A DNA stretch of 34,922 nt from Rhodospirillaceae bacterium (GCA_018665815.1 JABJBP010000128.1:1-34922); one strand, 5' to 3'. Positions 8,501 through 17,954 are shown, counted from the first letter of the stretch. A program made the numbers and translations. The notes: generated from the letters alone by a model not told the origin.

Positions 8501-8601
8501 GCTGCCGCCTCAAGCCAATCCTGGCGGCCGATTTCAGCCGCTTCGGGGTCGAACGGCGCCGGCCACGAAGAGGTGCTGTCGATAAGGTGGAAATGAGTCA
8601 T
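5593..8601 (-). CDS. glnE: Bifunctional glutamine synthetase adenylyltransferase/adenylyl-removing enzyme
   Basis: GlnE adenylylates glutamine synthetase to switch it off in nitrogen excess and removes the AMP when nitrogen is short, under PII control. The 1002-residue protein has the two expected nucleotidyltransferase domains. The N-terminal deadenylylase domain has GMGKLGAFELNYSSDIDL at about 184-201. The C-terminal adenylyltransferase domain has ALGKLGSREM followed by NSDLDLVFIYD near residue 715. Both aspartate pairs are intact, so both activities should be present. I chose ATG 8601, with GGAG nine bases upstream; an in-frame TTG at 8616 overlaps that Shine-Dalgarno and is less likely. 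No glnA or glnB lies nearby. The gene is divergent from the AsmA-like gene. Confidence 0.96.
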   Translation of the reverse strand: MTHFHLIDSTSSWPAPFDPEAAEIGRQDWLEAAAPLPCADTAKEIAANPSAGALMACIFGNSPFLSVSAIRDPEFVCRLMIDGPDETVRRILIDLSEKRKESLNENTLSRVLRIAKRLIALAVALADISGKWPLSKVTETLSEFAALSLSVASAHLLRESAAQGAFTLKDEVDPENQSGLIILGMGKLGAFELNYSSDIDLIVLFDDECIETTTPDKLQNHFIRIARGLVRILQERTIDGYVFRTDLRLRPDPSATPLALSVLAAETYYESLGQNWERAAMIKARPVAGDTDAGAAFLRHLTPFVWRKNLDFAAIQDIHSIKRQINAHKGGGINPDKAKLLGRNIKLGPGGIREIEFYAQTQQLIWGGREPSLRTPQTIQALTDLADFGQCASSAANELIASYTFLRRLEHRLQMINDEQTQTLPDNENEFSRIATFMGFPSAEAFSDELLLHLNRTHAHYAALFADAPDLSVEGAGNLVFTGADTDPDTLETIAALGFKQPDMVDATVRGWHHGRYRAVRSTRAREILTEILPRLLTSVGDTPDPDATFIKFDEFLQGLPTGVQLFAMIQANPHLLDLLAEIIGAAPRLARHLSSRPAVLDSVLAPDFFEALPDRDTLESELTRLLERAEYAEDVLDLCRRWAHDRRFQAGVHHLQGLVSADAASRALSDIAETAVKCLYGPISAEFEGRHGKVPGSAMAVLALGKLGSREMTANSDLDLVFIYDVPSDAAESDGEKPLSITQYFARLSQRLINALTALTSEGGLYEVDMRLRPSGNSGPIATTLGSFIKYQNEDAWTWEHMALTRSRIIMSTSTVLAKAIDAAIKSTLTGPRTNENVLRDVASMRHRLVTAKPADGPWSLKQVRGGTVDIEFIAQYLMLRHAAAHPEILDHNTVTQLTNLQHAGLLDTDIAEQLGDALHLWHGLLGMLGLTVEGDGFEFSDTLKSRLALLGDCDVFDELEAKMSKAASGVYEIFRDLIESPATDLPDNAGNDEDMPLPPV

Positions 8602-8680
8602 AATCGTCGGCTCCAACCGGCGGCAGACTGCGGTATCGGTGATATCCGGTCAAGTGCCCGCCTGGCACAGGAATGAACCT

Positions 8681-11600
8681 TTGATCAAACGGACTGTCCG
8701 TGGAGCAATTCAGCTAGTTGGCGGCCTCGGCGCGGGCTTCGCCATCATCGTGCTGTTGATCGCCTGGCAGTTTAGCCGTGGCCCCATCCCGCTCGGCTTC
8801 CTGAGCCCCTATATCGAGGAAACGGTGAACGACGGAAGCCGGGAATTCACCTTGAAGATGGGCGATACCATTTTGACCTGGGCGGGCTGGGAACGTGCCC
8901 TGGATATCCGGGTTTTGGACGTTCGTGTCATTGATACGGCTGGCACGACGATCGGATCCATTCCCGAAGTTTCCTTTTCGATCAGCGGTGAAGCCCTGGT
9001 CCGTGGCAGACTGGCGCCGAAGAGCATTGAGTTGTTCGGCCCGAAAATTCGGCTGAGGCGCGACCGTGACGGCACAATCGATATTGGTTTTTCGGGACAG
9101 ACATCCAAATCCGGCGTTTTGGCATTGGGGTTGATCAATCAGTTATTGGAGCCTTCGCCATCACGTCAGACGCTGGAATACTTGACCCACGTCGCGATCA
9201 TCGGCGGTGATGTTACCGTGGCGGATCAGGTATTGAAAAAATCCTGGCATATGCCGGCCGCCGATCTGCGCCTTGTGCGCTATATCGACAGGGTCGGCGG
9301 CGAGATGTCACTGTTGATGGACATTGGCGAGCGGCAGACTGAATTGAAGCTGTCCGGCGAATACATGATGCCGGCGAAACGCCTCAATCTGAATATAGAT
9401 TTCAAGGATGTGGCGCCGGCTGTATTCGCAGCTGTCGCCAGCGACCTCGCGCCGCTTCAGGCCCTCGATATGCCATTTTCCGGCCAAGTCAGCCTTGGGA
9501 TGCCCATCGACGGCACGGTCGACCGGCTTGGCGTTGAGATCAAAGGCGGGCCGGGGAAACTTATTTTGCCGAAACCGTTCGCTCAAACCCTTGGCGTTGC
9601 GTCGGTAAAATTGAAAGCCGGATTCAGCGGTCCCCGGGCACGGGCCGATATCCAAAGCTTTGTCGTCGATCTGGTACCCGATAGCCGCATTCAATTGCCG
9701 GCGCCGTTCAATCATGCGATGCCAGTGCGCGGGTTCACATTCAAAGGCAGTGTTGTCGATGGCGGCGATACCTTGAATATTACGTCGCTCGACGCGGCAC
9801 TGGACGGGCCCATTGCTTCCATAAGCGGCGCCGTCAGTGGCCTCGCGAAATCGAATGCGCCGGTGGATATTTCAATCACTGGCAACCTCAAGAATACACC
9901 TATCGACCGGTTGACGTCCTATTGGCCGGCAGCGCTGGGCACCGATGCGCAAACGTGGGTGACCAAGCATATCTCAAAAGGCATGGCGCCCCGCGCCGAT
10001 ATGAAAGGGCAGTTCAAGGTGCACCCCGGCGGTGTGCTTGAGGTCGTCGCATTGGACGGCACCATGAACGTCAAGGGGGCGACAGTAGTTTACTTAAGTC
10101 CCATGCCGAAAGTTGAAAATGTAAATGCACGTATGGAGTTCGACCGCTCGTCCTATACCGTTCATATCGACAAAGGGACGTCCGGTGGCGTGACGCTGAA
10201 GGGTGGGACGGTGATCATTACCGGTCTCGATCAATTCGATCAGTTTGCCGATATTGATTTGCGCCTTGAGGGAGATCTGAACAAACAACTCAATTACATC
10301 GACCACAAACCCCTGCAGTTCGCCACGGCACTTGGGATTGACCCGAAAAGTGCGGCGGGCCAGGGCGCGACACGGCTCAAGCTGCATTTTATATTGGAGC
10401 ATACGCTTGGCTTTGAGCAGGTTCAGGTCTGGGCCCGATCAAGCCTGACTAACGTCAAACTGGCGAATGTGTATCTTGGTCGTGCCATCAAAGGCGGCAC
10501 ATTGGACCTTAAGGTCGATCGCCGCGGCATGGACGTGAGCGGTGATGTGTCGTTCGACAATATTCCCGCATCATTGAGCTGGCGCGAAAACTTCATGCCC
10601 GGGCAGAAATTCAAAAGCCGCTACGCGGTTCGCGCCAAAATTATTGACGTCAATCACATCCGCGATCTTGGCCTGGTTATGGATCCGTTCTCCGGGGATT
10701 ACGTCCGCGGCGCGGTTGATGCCAATATCGAATATACGATTCTGGATGATATTGATCGGCGCTTGAAAGTCAGCGCCGACATTACTCAGGCCAGTCTTGC
10801 CGCACCGGCATTTGGGTGGTCAAAAAAAGCCGGTGAGGAAGGGCGGGCGGAGATTGTTGTCAACGTCGAGCGTAGCCTGGTGTCTGATATTCCATCATTC
10901 AAATTGTCAGCGCCGGATATGGAAATTGTCGGCAACGCGAAATATGCCACCGACGGCACGGGGCTTGAGCGGATTGATTTCTCTAAGATCATGATGGGCC
11001 GAACGAATATGAAGGGCGCCTTGTTGCCGAAGCCCGATGGCGGTTGGGAGGCAGGGTTTCACGGGCCCAGTTTCGATCTATCGTCCATATGGAATGATAT
11101 TGTCGCCAAAGCCAGCGATCAGGGAACCGAGAACAACCGAATGTTGGACAAGGTGACGTTGGCCGTTGAGTTCGACAAGGTTTGGCTGGATCCGAAAATT
11201 TCGATCAAAAAAGTATCCGGCACTTTCGCCCGTGATCAGGAACTTTGGCAGACTATCTTGCTGAGCAGCACGGTCGGTTTGGACACGGATGTCAATTTGG
11301 AGGTCCGTCCCGGCGCCGACGGCAACCGCACGCTATCCATGCGTTCGAACAATGCCGGTACCGTTTTGAGCATGCTGGATCTTTATCCGAATATGATCGG
11401 CGGGACGCTTCGCATTGACGGCACCTATGACGACGCAGCCCCCGGCCAACCCCTGAAGGGCATAGTTTCCATCAAGGACTATCGGGTCACCAATGCCCCG
11501 GTGTTGGCGCATTTATTATCCATCATGGCGCTGTCGGGCATACTCGATGCTTTGGAAGGCGATGGATTGGCCTTTAATGACTTGCAGGTGCCGTTCGAAT

Positions 11601-11974
11601 TGAACCAGGGAACCTTCCATCTCAAGGAAGCGCGGGCAACGGGTGCGGCGCTGGGGTTCACCGCCAGCGGCAAGGTATTCCGACACGCCGACGTGGTCGA
11701 TTTGGAAGGCACGGTCATTCCCGCATATGCGCTGAATTCCGTCTTTGGGCGAATTCCGTTACTTGGCGATATCCTGACCGGCGGCGAAGAGGGGGGCGGG
11801 GTGTTTGCTGCGCGCTACACGATGACCGGGCCGACCGAGGAGCCGATCGTTTCGGTCAATCCGCTCTCGGCGCTGACGCCGGGTATCCTGCGCAATGTTT
11901 TCGGTATTTTCGGTAAGGCCGACACGCCGCCGAAATTTCCCGGCAGCGAGCCGTCGGAAAGCGAATCCAATTAG
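8681..11974 (+). CDS. AsmA/YhdP-like envelope protein (DUF3971 and AsmA C-terminal region)
   Basis: This very large protein (1097 aa from this start) has one N-terminal membrane span (about 11-29, followed by SRGPIPLGFLSPYIE) and a long periplasmic part rich in alternating beta-type segments. DUF3971-like sequence occupies roughly 150-500, and an AsmA_2-like C-terminus includes RIPLLGDILTGGEEGGGVF and ends in a Ser/Pro-rich tail. Relatives such as YhdP and TamB are bridge-like proteins thought to carry phospholipid to the outer membrane. The same role here is inference. I chose TTG 8681, preceded by AGGA and matching the usual start of the family just before the membrane span. In-frame GTG codons at 8639 and 8654 are alternatives. 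It may be co-transcribed with the glycosyltransferase downstream. Confidence 0.85.
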   Translation: MIKRTVRGAIQLVGGLGAGFAIIVLLIAWQFSRGPIPLGFLSPYIEETVNDGSREFTLKMGDTILTWAGWERALDIRVLDVRVIDTAGTTIGSIPEVSFSISGEALVRGRLAPKSIELFGPKIRLRRDRDGTIDIGFSGQTSKSGVLALGLINQLLEPSPSRQTLEYLTHVAIIGGDVTVADQVLKKSWHMPAADLRLVRYIDRVGGEMSLLMDIGERQTELKLSGEYMMPAKRLNLNIDFKDVAPAVFAAVASDLAPLQALDMPFSGQVSLGMPIDGTVDRLGVEIKGGPGKLILPKPFAQTLGVASVKLKAGFSGPRARADIQSFVVDLVPDSRIQLPAPFNHAMPVRGFTFKGSVVDGGDTLNITSLDAALDGPIASISGAVSGLAKSNAPVDISITGNLKNTPIDRLTSYWPAALGTDAQTWVTKHISKGMAPRADMKGQFKVHPGGVLEVVALDGTMNVKGATVVYLSPMPKVENVNARMEFDRSSYTVHIDKGTSGGVTLKGGTVIITGLDQFDQFADIDLRLEGDLNKQLNYIDHKPLQFATALGIDPKSAAGQGATRLKLHFILEHTLGFEQVQVWARSSLTNVKLANVYLGRAIKGGTLDLKVDRRGMDVSGDVSFDNIPASLSWRENFMPGQKFKSRYAVRAKIIDVNHIRDLGLVMDPFSGDYVRGAVDANIEYTILDDIDRRLKVSADITQASLAAPAFGWSKKAGEEGRAEIVVNVERSLVSDIPSFKLSAPDMEIVGNAKYATDGTGLERIDFSKIMMGRTNMKGALLPKPDGGWEAGFHGPSFDLSSIWNDIVAKASDQGTENNRMLDKVTLAVEFDKVWLDPKISIKKVSGTFARDQELWQTILLSSTVGLDTDVNLEVRPGADGNRTLSMRSNNAGTVLSMLDLYPNMIGGTLRIDGTYDDAAPGQPLKGIVSIKDYRVTNAPVLAHLLSIMALSGILDALEGDGLAFNDLQVPFELNQGTFHLKEARATGAALGFTASGKVFRHADVVDLEGTVIPAYALNSVFGRIPLLGDILTGGEEGGGVFAARYTMTGPTEEPIVSVNPLSALTPGILRNVFGIFGKADTPPKFPGSEPSESESN

Positions 11975-12010
11975 CGCGATGATGCGCGTGTTTACAGACC
12001 TTTCGCTAAC

Positions 12011-13564
12011 ATGACCAAGCTTGTGAATGTGATCGATGCTTGGGTCAGAATCTTAGGCGAAAACCGTTTGGCGCTGATCGTGCTGGCGGTATATCTCGGC
12101 GTCATTTTTACGTTGCGTGTTGCACTGTTTCCGGGCGCTTCTGAGGATGATGCGGAACAGCTGTATTACGCGCAAAGTTGGGCATGGGGATACAAAGCCA
12201 ATCAGCCCCCGCTTTACACCTGGATGGTGATGGCACTGCAGTCGTTCTTCGGCGTTCAGGCGGCGTCCGTGGTGGCGATCAAATATAGTGCGCTTGGTGC
12301 CATGTATGTCTTTTATTATCTGGCGGCATTGCGGATGTTGAGTGATCGCCGCACGGCATTAGTGGCAACGTTGACGGTGCTGGGGTTTTACTACATTGCC
12401 TGGGATATGGCGGTGAATTATTCCAACACCGCTTTGTTGGCGGCGGCCATCGCCGGCTCGCTTTGGGCTTTTATGCGTATCCACGAACGCCCGACAATTG
12501 CCAGATATGCCGTCTTTGGCTTATTTGTCGCCGCAGGCCTGTTGGCAAAATTTAACTACGCATTGTTTGTTTTGCCGCTGCTCATGAGTGCGTTGTTTGC
12601 GCCTGGGCATCGTGACTGTATGGTATCTTGGAAAATCTTCGCCACGGTGTTCGTTGCCGTGGCTCTGGCCGGGCCTTATTATTTCTGGTTTTTTGGGTCG
12701 GCAGATGGATTGGCCTCGGCGAACGTCAATTCATTACCGACGGATGCAACCTCGACCTACCTTGCGGACATAACAAAGGGCCTGTGGGGCGTCTTTCGGG
12801 GCGGCGTATCCATTTTGATGCCGGGCCTTATAATCGCCGCCGCCATTTTGTGGCCGGCACGGTCGTCGGCTGGTCAGGCGCCGAGACAATTGGGGGCACA
12901 CGACAATCGCCGCCTTCTGGGGGCGTATATCATTTGCGTGATCGTGGCATTGATCCTCGGCGTTGGCGTGTCGCGGGTCAGTGCCATTCAGGCGCATTGG
13001 ATGATCGTGTTGTTGCCGGTGCCGATCTTTGCCGCCACGTGGCTTGATCCGGCCCGGATTTCCGCCGGTCGCTTTCGGGCCTTCGTGGGCGTATTTACGG
13101 TGTTAGCGTTGTGCGTGCCTTTGGGACTAGCGGTGCGCGCCGGCGTCGCGCCTGAAACCTGCAAAAAATGTAACTTCTTCTTTCCCCACTCAGCACTCAG
13201 CCGGCAAATCGAGGCGGCGGGGTTTCAGCGCGGCACCATCATTGCCATGGATTATCCGAATATCCTGAGCGGCAATTTGCGTCGGTATTTTCCCGATTCC
13301 CGTGTCGTGTCGGGGCGTTTCCTACCCTATCTGGCGCCGACTAAAATTCCGCCCGGCAAATGCCTGATAATTTGGAATGCTACGCGGGGGAAGGACCTGA
13401 TGGATTCCAGCAGGTTGTGGCAATTGGCGAAACGGCATTTGCGATTGGCGCCGCCGCTGAGCTATCGATTGAATACCGCTGAAGCCCGCATCCACGGCAG
13501 CGCGGCCCGCACCAAGAAATTAGGATTTGTAATTTTAGAAAATAATTTGGGCGATTGCCGCTGA
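12011..13564 (+). CDS. GT39/ArnT-like integral membrane glycosyltransferase
   Basis: This 517-residue polytopic protein belongs to the PMT/ArnT superfamily, which moves sugars from polyprenyl-phosphate carriers onto lipids or proteins on the periplasmic face. The first periplasmic loop carries the acidic motif ASEDDAEQLYYAQ (E45, D46, D47, E49) and QPPLYTW (65-71), the usual catalytic and donor-binding region. About ten further hydrophobic segments follow, then a soluble C-terminal part from about residue 390 with CKKC. It lies 36 bases after the AsmA-like gene. The Shine-Dalgarno is weak. It ends one base before the convergent SGNH gene. The acceptor (lipid A, another glycolipid or protein) cannot be determined. 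Confidence 0.85.
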   Translation: MTKLVNVIDAWVRILGENRLALIVLAVYLGVIFTLRVALFPGASEDDAEQLYYAQSWAWGYKANQPPLYTWMVMALQSFFGVQAASVVAIKYSALGAMYVFYYLAALRMLSDRRTALVATLTVLGFYYIAWDMAVNYSNTALLAAAIAGSLWAFMRIHERPTIARYAVFGLFVAAGLLAKFNYALFVLPLLMSALFAPGHRDCMVSWKIFATVFVAVALAGPYYFWFFGSADGLASANVNSLPTDATSTYLADITKGLWGVFRGGVSILMPGLIIAAAILWPARSSAGQAPRQLGAHDNRRLLGAYIICVIVALILGVGVSRVSAIQAHWMIVLLPVPIFAATWLDPARISAGRFRAFVGVFTVLALCVPLGLAVRAGVAPETCKKCNFFFPHSALSRQIEAAGFQRGTIIAMDYPNILSGNLRRYFPDSRVVSGRFLPYLAPTKIPPGKCLIIWNATRGKDLMDSSRLWQLAKRHLRLAPPLSYRLNTAEARIHGSAARTKKLGFVILENNLGDCR

Positions 13565-13565
13565 A

Positions 13566-14687
13566 CTAATTGGTGAGCGTTCCATGCAGCCCCGTCGCCG
13601 ACAATAGCTTGGTTGCGAGCGCCGCGCCGGTCGGCGACCAATGACCATCACATCGATTAAACAGATCACTCGAATTTGGATGCGCCGAAAACGCAATGGA
13701 TAAATCAAGCAATGTGACGTTGGTGTGCGACTTCAGAAACGCTTGAAGCCAGTTGACCAAGGGGACGTTGGCGGCGCGGCGCATACGTGCCAAATCGTTC
13801 GGCCGGGGGATCAACACAACAACCATTGGCCGGTCGTCGAGGGCCGCGATTAAACGAGTCAGGACGTATTCAAGGCGCGCCAGCTGCGTGGGGGTAAAAT
13901 CATAAAAACCGGAATATCCCGTTGGGCTGGCATCTGGGGCATGCGGTGCCGCGCTTTGATAGGCGATCTGGGCTTGCAGATGATCGATGACGTTGGCCGC
14001 GTAGCTGAAGCTTCGGGTTAAACTCCTGAGGCCTCTTTTCCAGGCCTGGCGGTTGGCGGTTTCCAGATGTTCGGTCTCAGCGGCGTTTCTGTACTTGAGT
14101 CCGAATTTGCCGGCGCCCGCATGAAAGTAGGGGGCATATCGCGGATCGTTTTGGCGCGCCGCGCGGTCTGGGTCATCATCAAAGAAATCATTGTCGGGCA
14201 AAATGCTGACAATCACCGCGCGGTGATCAAAGGTCTTCGCCAGGGTTTCGTATTGCAGCAAATACTGGGTCGGGCCGAAGCCGCCCGAGGTGCCGAAGTT
14301 CAAATGCGGAATTCCGGTTTTTGCCTCCAGTCGGTCGGAGACACGGTCAGTTCGCCCAAGTCCGTACCCTTCAACAAACGAATCGCCCAGCATGATGACG
14401 CGTGGCAGCGACGATTTCTTCGCGCGCTCACGGTCACGTGCCCCGAACGAGTTGGTCCGATAGACCAGATTGTAACAGGATTTGACGTGATTGTAGTGCG
14501 CATCCGGCGGATGCCACATACCGAAATTTCGGTCCGTTGCCGCCCAGAACGGGGTGAAGCTGGGCCATGTGTATGACGGAATATTGGCAGCGATTAAGCC
14601 GGCATGGACGGCGATCACACTCATCATTTCAAGACTGATAAGTGAGACCATCACAATTGCGAAGCCGCGTTTCAGAAATTTCCACAT
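13566..14687 (-). CDS. Membrane-anchored SGNH/GDSL hydrolase-fold protein
   Basis: The protein has 373 residues with a signal-anchor helix at about 9-34, so the catalytic domain should face the periplasm. SGNH blocks are visible: GDSFVEGYGL with nucleophile S103, an oxyanion glycine in GTSGGFGP (132-139), a PDND segment in place of the usual GxND, and a C-terminal DGHWSPTG with D347 and H349. Anchored SGNH proteins of this size often add or remove acyl groups on envelope glycans. The neighbouring GT39 protein fits such a role, but this is inference. It starts 49 bases after the tyrS stop on the same strand and may be read from the tyrS transcript. No clear Shine-Dalgarno. Confidence 0.8.
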   Translation of the reverse strand: MWKFLKRGFAIVMVSLISLEMMSVIAVHAGLIAANIPSYTWPSFTPFWAATDRNFGMWHPPDAHYNHVKSCYNLVYRTNSFGARDRERAKKSSLPRVIMLGDSFVEGYGLGRTDRVSDRLEAKTGIPHLNFGTSGGFGPTQYLLQYETLAKTFDHRAVIVSILPDNDFFDDDPDRAARQNDPRYAPYFHAGAGKFGLKYRNAAETEHLETANRQAWKRGLRSLTRSFSYAANVIDHLQAQIAYQSAAPHAPDASPTGYSGFYDFTPTQLARLEYVLTRLIAALDDRPMVVVLIPRPNDLARMRRAANVPLVNWLQAFLKSHTNVTLLDLSIAFSAHPNSSDLFNRCDGHWSPTGAALATKLLSATGLHGTLTN

Positions 14688-14736
14688 GGGTCAGTATCGC
14701 GCAGCCGGCAGGACCGATAACCGTGTTGTTTCAGCC

Positions 14737-16017
14737 TCAGATCGAACGAACCAGGACATGGCGTTTTTTCCCCGATGAAACCTTGATCGCACCGTCCGCA
14801 TTGGCATCCGCCGTGCCGACCGTATGTTTTTCATCATTGATCGCAACGTCGTTGATCCTGGCCCCGCCGCCGCGCACCAGCCGCCGGGCTTCACCGTTCG
14901 ATGCAGCCAGGCCGCTGCGGACTAGTAATTCGAATATGGGCAGGCCTTGATCAAGCTCAGCAGCGGGGATTTCGAAGCTTGGCAGGCCGTCATCAAGCTG
15001 GCCTTGCTCAAAGGTTTTTTCAGCCGTTTCCCGCGCCTCGCCTGCGGCTTCAGTGCCATGGCATAAGGCAGTCACTGCGTCGGCCAATGTTTTCTTGGCA
15101 TCGTTAATCTCGACGCCTTGTAAGCTTTCCAAGCGCGCAATCTCATCAAGCGGAAGCTCTGTGAATAATCGCAGAAACCGACCGACGTCGGCGTCTTCCG
15201 TGTTTCGCCAATATTGCCAGTAATCATAGGCCGACAGCATATCGGCGTTAAGCCAAACCGCACCGTCGGCGGTTTTCCCCATCTTCGCGCCCGATGCCGT
15301 CGTCAACAGCGGCGTCGTCAGCCCGAACAAAACTCTGCCCATGTCGCCGCCCATATCTTGATCTTCGCGGACTCTTCGGCCCAGATCGACGCCGTTGACG
15401 ATGTTGCCCCATTGATCGGAGCCGCCCATTTGCAGAGCGCAGTCATGGCGCCGGGCCAGTTCAACGAAATCATAGGCCTGCAAAATCATATAGTTGAATT
15501 CCAGGAAACTAAGATGATGCTCGCGCTCAAGGCGCAATTTGACGCTGTCGAATGACATCATCCGATTGACGGAAAACAGTCGCCCGTAATCGCGCAGGAA
15601 CGGCACGTACTGAAGTTCGTCCAGCCAATCGGCGTTGTTGACCATGATCGCGTCCGTTGGGCCGTCGCCGAAGGTGAGGTACTTGGAAAATACCTGCTTG
15701 ATGCCGGCCATGTTGGCGGCGATGGCGTCATCATCCAAAAGCTTTCGCGATTCGTCCTTACCTGACGGGTCACCAACCTTGGTGGTGCCGCCGCCCATCA
15801 AGACGATGGGTTTGTGCCCGCATTGCTGAAACAATCTGAGCAGCATGATTGAGACCAAAGAGCCCGCATGCAGGCTTGGCGCGGTGCAATCAAAACCGAT
15901 GTACGCGGTCAGCGGCGATGCCGCGGCGCGATCATCCAGTGCATCGATATCCGTGCACTGGTGAAGAAACCCGCGCGCGGTGAGTTGATTGATAAAATCA
16001 GATTTGTGATTGGCCAT
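14737..16017 (-). CDS. tyrS: Tyrosyl-tRNA synthetase
   Basis: A class I aminoacyl-tRNA synthetase that charges tRNA-Tyr. The 426-residue protein has [13 protein letters not shown], where H50-A-G-S53 replaces HIGH, a form common in alphaproteobacteria. It also has the tyrosine-site [11 protein letters not shown], the KMSKS-equivalent KMGKT at 245-249, and a C-terminal S4 RNA-binding domain ([20 protein letters not shown] region). I chose ATG 16017, with AGAGG six bases upstream. The frame stays open for 67 more codons into anmK on the other strand, but that extension is not family-like. It is divergent from anmK. Confidence 0.97.
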   Translation of the reverse strand: MANHKSDFINQLTARGFLHQCTDIDALDDRAAASPLTAYIGFDCTAPSLHAGSLVSIMLLRLFQQCGHKPIVLMGGGTTKVGDPSGKDESRKLLDDDAIAANMAGIKQVFSKYLTFGDGPTDAIMVNNADWLDELQYVPFLRDYGRLFSVNRMMSFDSVKLRLEREHHLSFLEFNYMILQAYDFVELARRHDCALQMGGSDQWGNIVNGVDLGRRVREDQDMGGDMGRVLFGLTTPLLTTASGAKMGKTADGAVWLNADMLSAYDYWQYWRNTEDADVGRFLRLFTELPLDEIARLESLQGVEINDAKKTLADAVTALCHGTEAAGEARETAEKTFEQGQLDDGLPSFEIPAAELDQGLPIFELLVRSGLAASNGEARRLVRGGGARINDVAINDEKHTVGTADANADGAIKVSSGKKRHVLVRSI

Positions 16018-16120
16018 CGATGCCTCTGTTAAGCGTTTTTCAGGGTTTATGCCATAGGCATGGCAAGTGCAATGCCCGGGTGATCCCGATGACAATCGAA
16101 AACGTGGCTGGAGAAGTGCG

Positions 16121-17215
16121 ATGAATGACAACCAACGGATGATCGCGATTGGGTTGATGAGCGGCACGTCCATGGATGGCGTCGATGCCGCCTTGGTGGA
16201 AACCAATGGCACCGACATTCATGCCCTGGGGCCAAACTTGTCGATTACCTATGCCGATGAGTTCCGCAGCCGGCTGAAACCCTATCTTGGCCGAAAGCCG
16301 GACCCGCACGGTGACGCGGAGTTTGTCGACGTGGTTCGTGATTTGACTTTGTATCACGCCGAAGTTGTGAACCGATTGTTGGCTGAATCCGGTATCGGTT
16401 CGGACGATGTCGACGTTATCGGTTTTCACGGGCAAACCGTGTTTCATGATCCAGCGGCGGGCGTTACTTGCCAAATTGGCGATGCCGGGCTGCTGGTCAA
16501 TGAGACCGGCATATCCGTGGTCAGTGATTTTCGGTCCGCCGATGTCGCGGCGGGCGGCGAGGGCGCGCCATTTGCACCCGTGTTCCATGTCGCCATGGCT
16601 CGTGACGTCGAGCGACCCTTGTGTGTGCTCAATATCGGCGGTGTCGCCAACGTCACCTGGATCAGCCCTGATGGCGGCGCCATCGCGTTCGATACGGGGC
16701 CTGGCAATGCGTTGCTGGACGATTGGGTGCAACGGATCACCGGCCAATCGTGTGACGAAGGTGGGCGATTGGCGCGCCAAGGCAATGTCGATCCGGGCCG
16801 ACTTGCCGTTCTGATGGACAACCCATATTTCGATTTACCGGCGCCGAAATCTCTGGACAGAGACGCGTTCTCATTGGCGCCTATAGAAGGACTTGGCCTG
16901 GAAGACGGTGCCGCGACCTTGGTCGCGTTCACGGCACGCTCAGCGGCGAAGGCGTTGAGCCATATTCCGGCGCCGCCGGTCCGCTGGCTTGTCACCGGCG
17001 GCGGGCGCCATAACCCGACCATAATGGCTGCCCTGCGTGCCGAAATGGATGCGCCACTGGCACCGGTTGAGGTGGTCGGATGGAACGGCGACGCGATCGA
17101 GGCCCAGGCCTTCGCCTATCTGGCGGTACGCAGCCTGCATGGCTTGCCGCTCAGCTATCCGCAGACGACGGGTGTTCGCCAGCCTGTGACCGGCGGCGTC
17201 TTACATGCGCGCTAA
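16121..17215 (+). CDS. anmK: Anhydro-N-acetylmuramic acid kinase
   Basis: AnmK hydrolyses and phosphorylates 1,6-anhydro-MurNAc to MurNAc-6-phosphate in cell-wall recycling. The 364-residue protein has the N-terminal ATPase motif [12 protein letters not shown] (11-22), FHGQTVFH, the NIGGVANVT segment, [13 protein letters not shown] with its catalytic-region aspartates, and the C-terminal GGGRHNP and [12 protein letters not shown] motifs. All are standard for the family. I chose ATG 16121, with GGAG seven bases upstream; an in-frame upstream start at 16067 would overlap the tyrS promoter region. It is divergent from tyrS with 103 bases between the genes, a pairing I recall in other alphaproteobacteria. 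Confidence 0.96.
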   Translation: MNDNQRMIAIGLMSGTSMDGVDAALVETNGTDIHALGPNLSITYADEFRSRLKPYLGRKPDPHGDAEFVDVVRDLTLYHAEVVNRLLAESGIGSDDVDVIGFHGQTVFHDPAAGVTCQIGDAGLLVNETGISVVSDFRSADVAAGGEGAPFAPVFHVAMARDVERPLCVLNIGGVANVTWISPDGGAIAFDTGPGNALLDDWVQRITGQSCDEGGRLARQGNVDPGRLAVLMDNPYFDLPAPKSLDRDAFSLAPIEGLGLEDGAATLVAFTARSAAKALSHIPAPPVRWLVTGGGRHNPTIMAALRAEMDAPLAPVEVVGWNGDAIEAQAFAYLAVRSLHGLPLSYPQTTGVRQPVTGGVLHAR

Positions 17216-17220
17216 TACGA

Positions 17221-17236
17221 TAAGTCAGATGACTTA
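17221..17236. terminator. Short hairpin between convergent anmK and hydrolase genes
   Basis: TAAGTC (17221-17226) and GACTTA (17231-17236) form a six-base stem with an AGAT loop. The right arm contains the hydrolase stop codon. It is AT-rich and has no T tract, so any terminator role is weak. Confidence 0.25.
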
Positions 17237-17881
17237 AGCGGCTTTCGGCAGCGCCTTGTCGAGATAATCGTTGAGGTGGCCAATCAGTTCGCTGATATCT
17301 TCTTGGAAGAAATGATCGCCACCCTTGATGACCCGGTAATCGATGCGGATATTCTTCTGTTTCTTCAGCTTCTGCGCCAGCTTATCGACCGATACCAACG
17401 GAACGATATCGTCCTTGTCGCCGTGCAGGATCATCCCGGACGCCGGGCAAGGTGCCAGGAATGAGAAATCGTGCACGTTCGCGGGCGGTGCGACGGATAC
17501 GAATCCGTTGATTTCCGGCCGACGCATCATCAATTGCATGGCCACCCAGGCACCGAATGAGAAGCCTGCAATCCAGCAACTTTTGGTGTTGGGATTGTGG
17601 GCTTGCATCCAGTCCAGCGCCGCCGCTGCGTCGCTCAATTCGCCCTGGCCGTTGTCAAACAGGCCTTGCGAGCGGCCGACACCACGGAAATTGAACCGCA
17701 AAGCGGAAAACCCGCGCTTCACGAAGGCTTGATAAAGGATATAAACCACCCGGTTATTCATGGTCCCGCCGTGTTGCGGGTGCGGGTGCAGCAAAAGGGC
17801 GACCGGTGCGTTCGGCACCTTGGAATGATGGTAACGTCCTTCAATTCGGCCCTCGGGGCCGTTAAAGATCACCTCAGGCAT
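17234..17881 (-). CDS. COG2945-type alpha/beta hydrolase
   Basis: The 215-residue serine hydrolase fold has LLLHPHPQHGGTMNN (oxyanion region), FNFRGVGRSQG, the nucleophile elbow GFSFGA with S108, an acid in the GDKDDIVP segment (D155-D158) and H190 in KGGDHFF. This is the COG2945 pattern; the physiological substrate is unknown. There is no signal peptide. From memory, genes of this group often lie beside the iscR-suf cluster in alphaproteobacteria. Here it is divergent from cysE and shares the 236-base intergenic region that carries the IscR-box-like site, so co-regulation is possible but not shown. The start at 17881 fits the family's N-terminus (PEVIFNGPEGRIEGRY). Confidence 0.85.
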   Translation of the reverse strand: MPEVIFNGPEGRIEGRYHHSKVPNAPVALLLHPHPQHGGTMNNRVVYILYQAFVKRGFSALRFNFRGVGRSQGLFDNGQGELSDAAAALDWMQAHNPNTKSCWIAGFSFGAWVAMQLMMRRPEINGFVSVAPPANVHDFSFLAPCPASGMILHGDKDDIVPLVSVDKLAQKLKKQKNIRIDYRVIKGGDHFFQEDISELIGHLNDYLDKALPKAA

Positions 17882-17954
17882 CTATCTAATAAACCCCGGC
17901 TTTAGTTGGTTAATTGGCAGTTCAAAAACTCGAATTCGCTTAACGGCTTGGAAT

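Noticed and set aside
11971-11990. GCGCG-ATGAT-GCGCG hairpin after the AsmA-like gene as terminator
   Set aside because: The stem is very short and there is no T tract; read-through into the glycosyltransferase is more likely.
16018-16218. N-terminal extension of TyrS by 67 codons
   Set aside because: It reads antisense through anmK, and the family begins at MANHKSDF with a proper Shine-Dalgarno.
16040-16780. Open frame of 246 codons antisense to anmK
   Set aside because: It is the complement of a well-supported anmK; composition is shadow-like.
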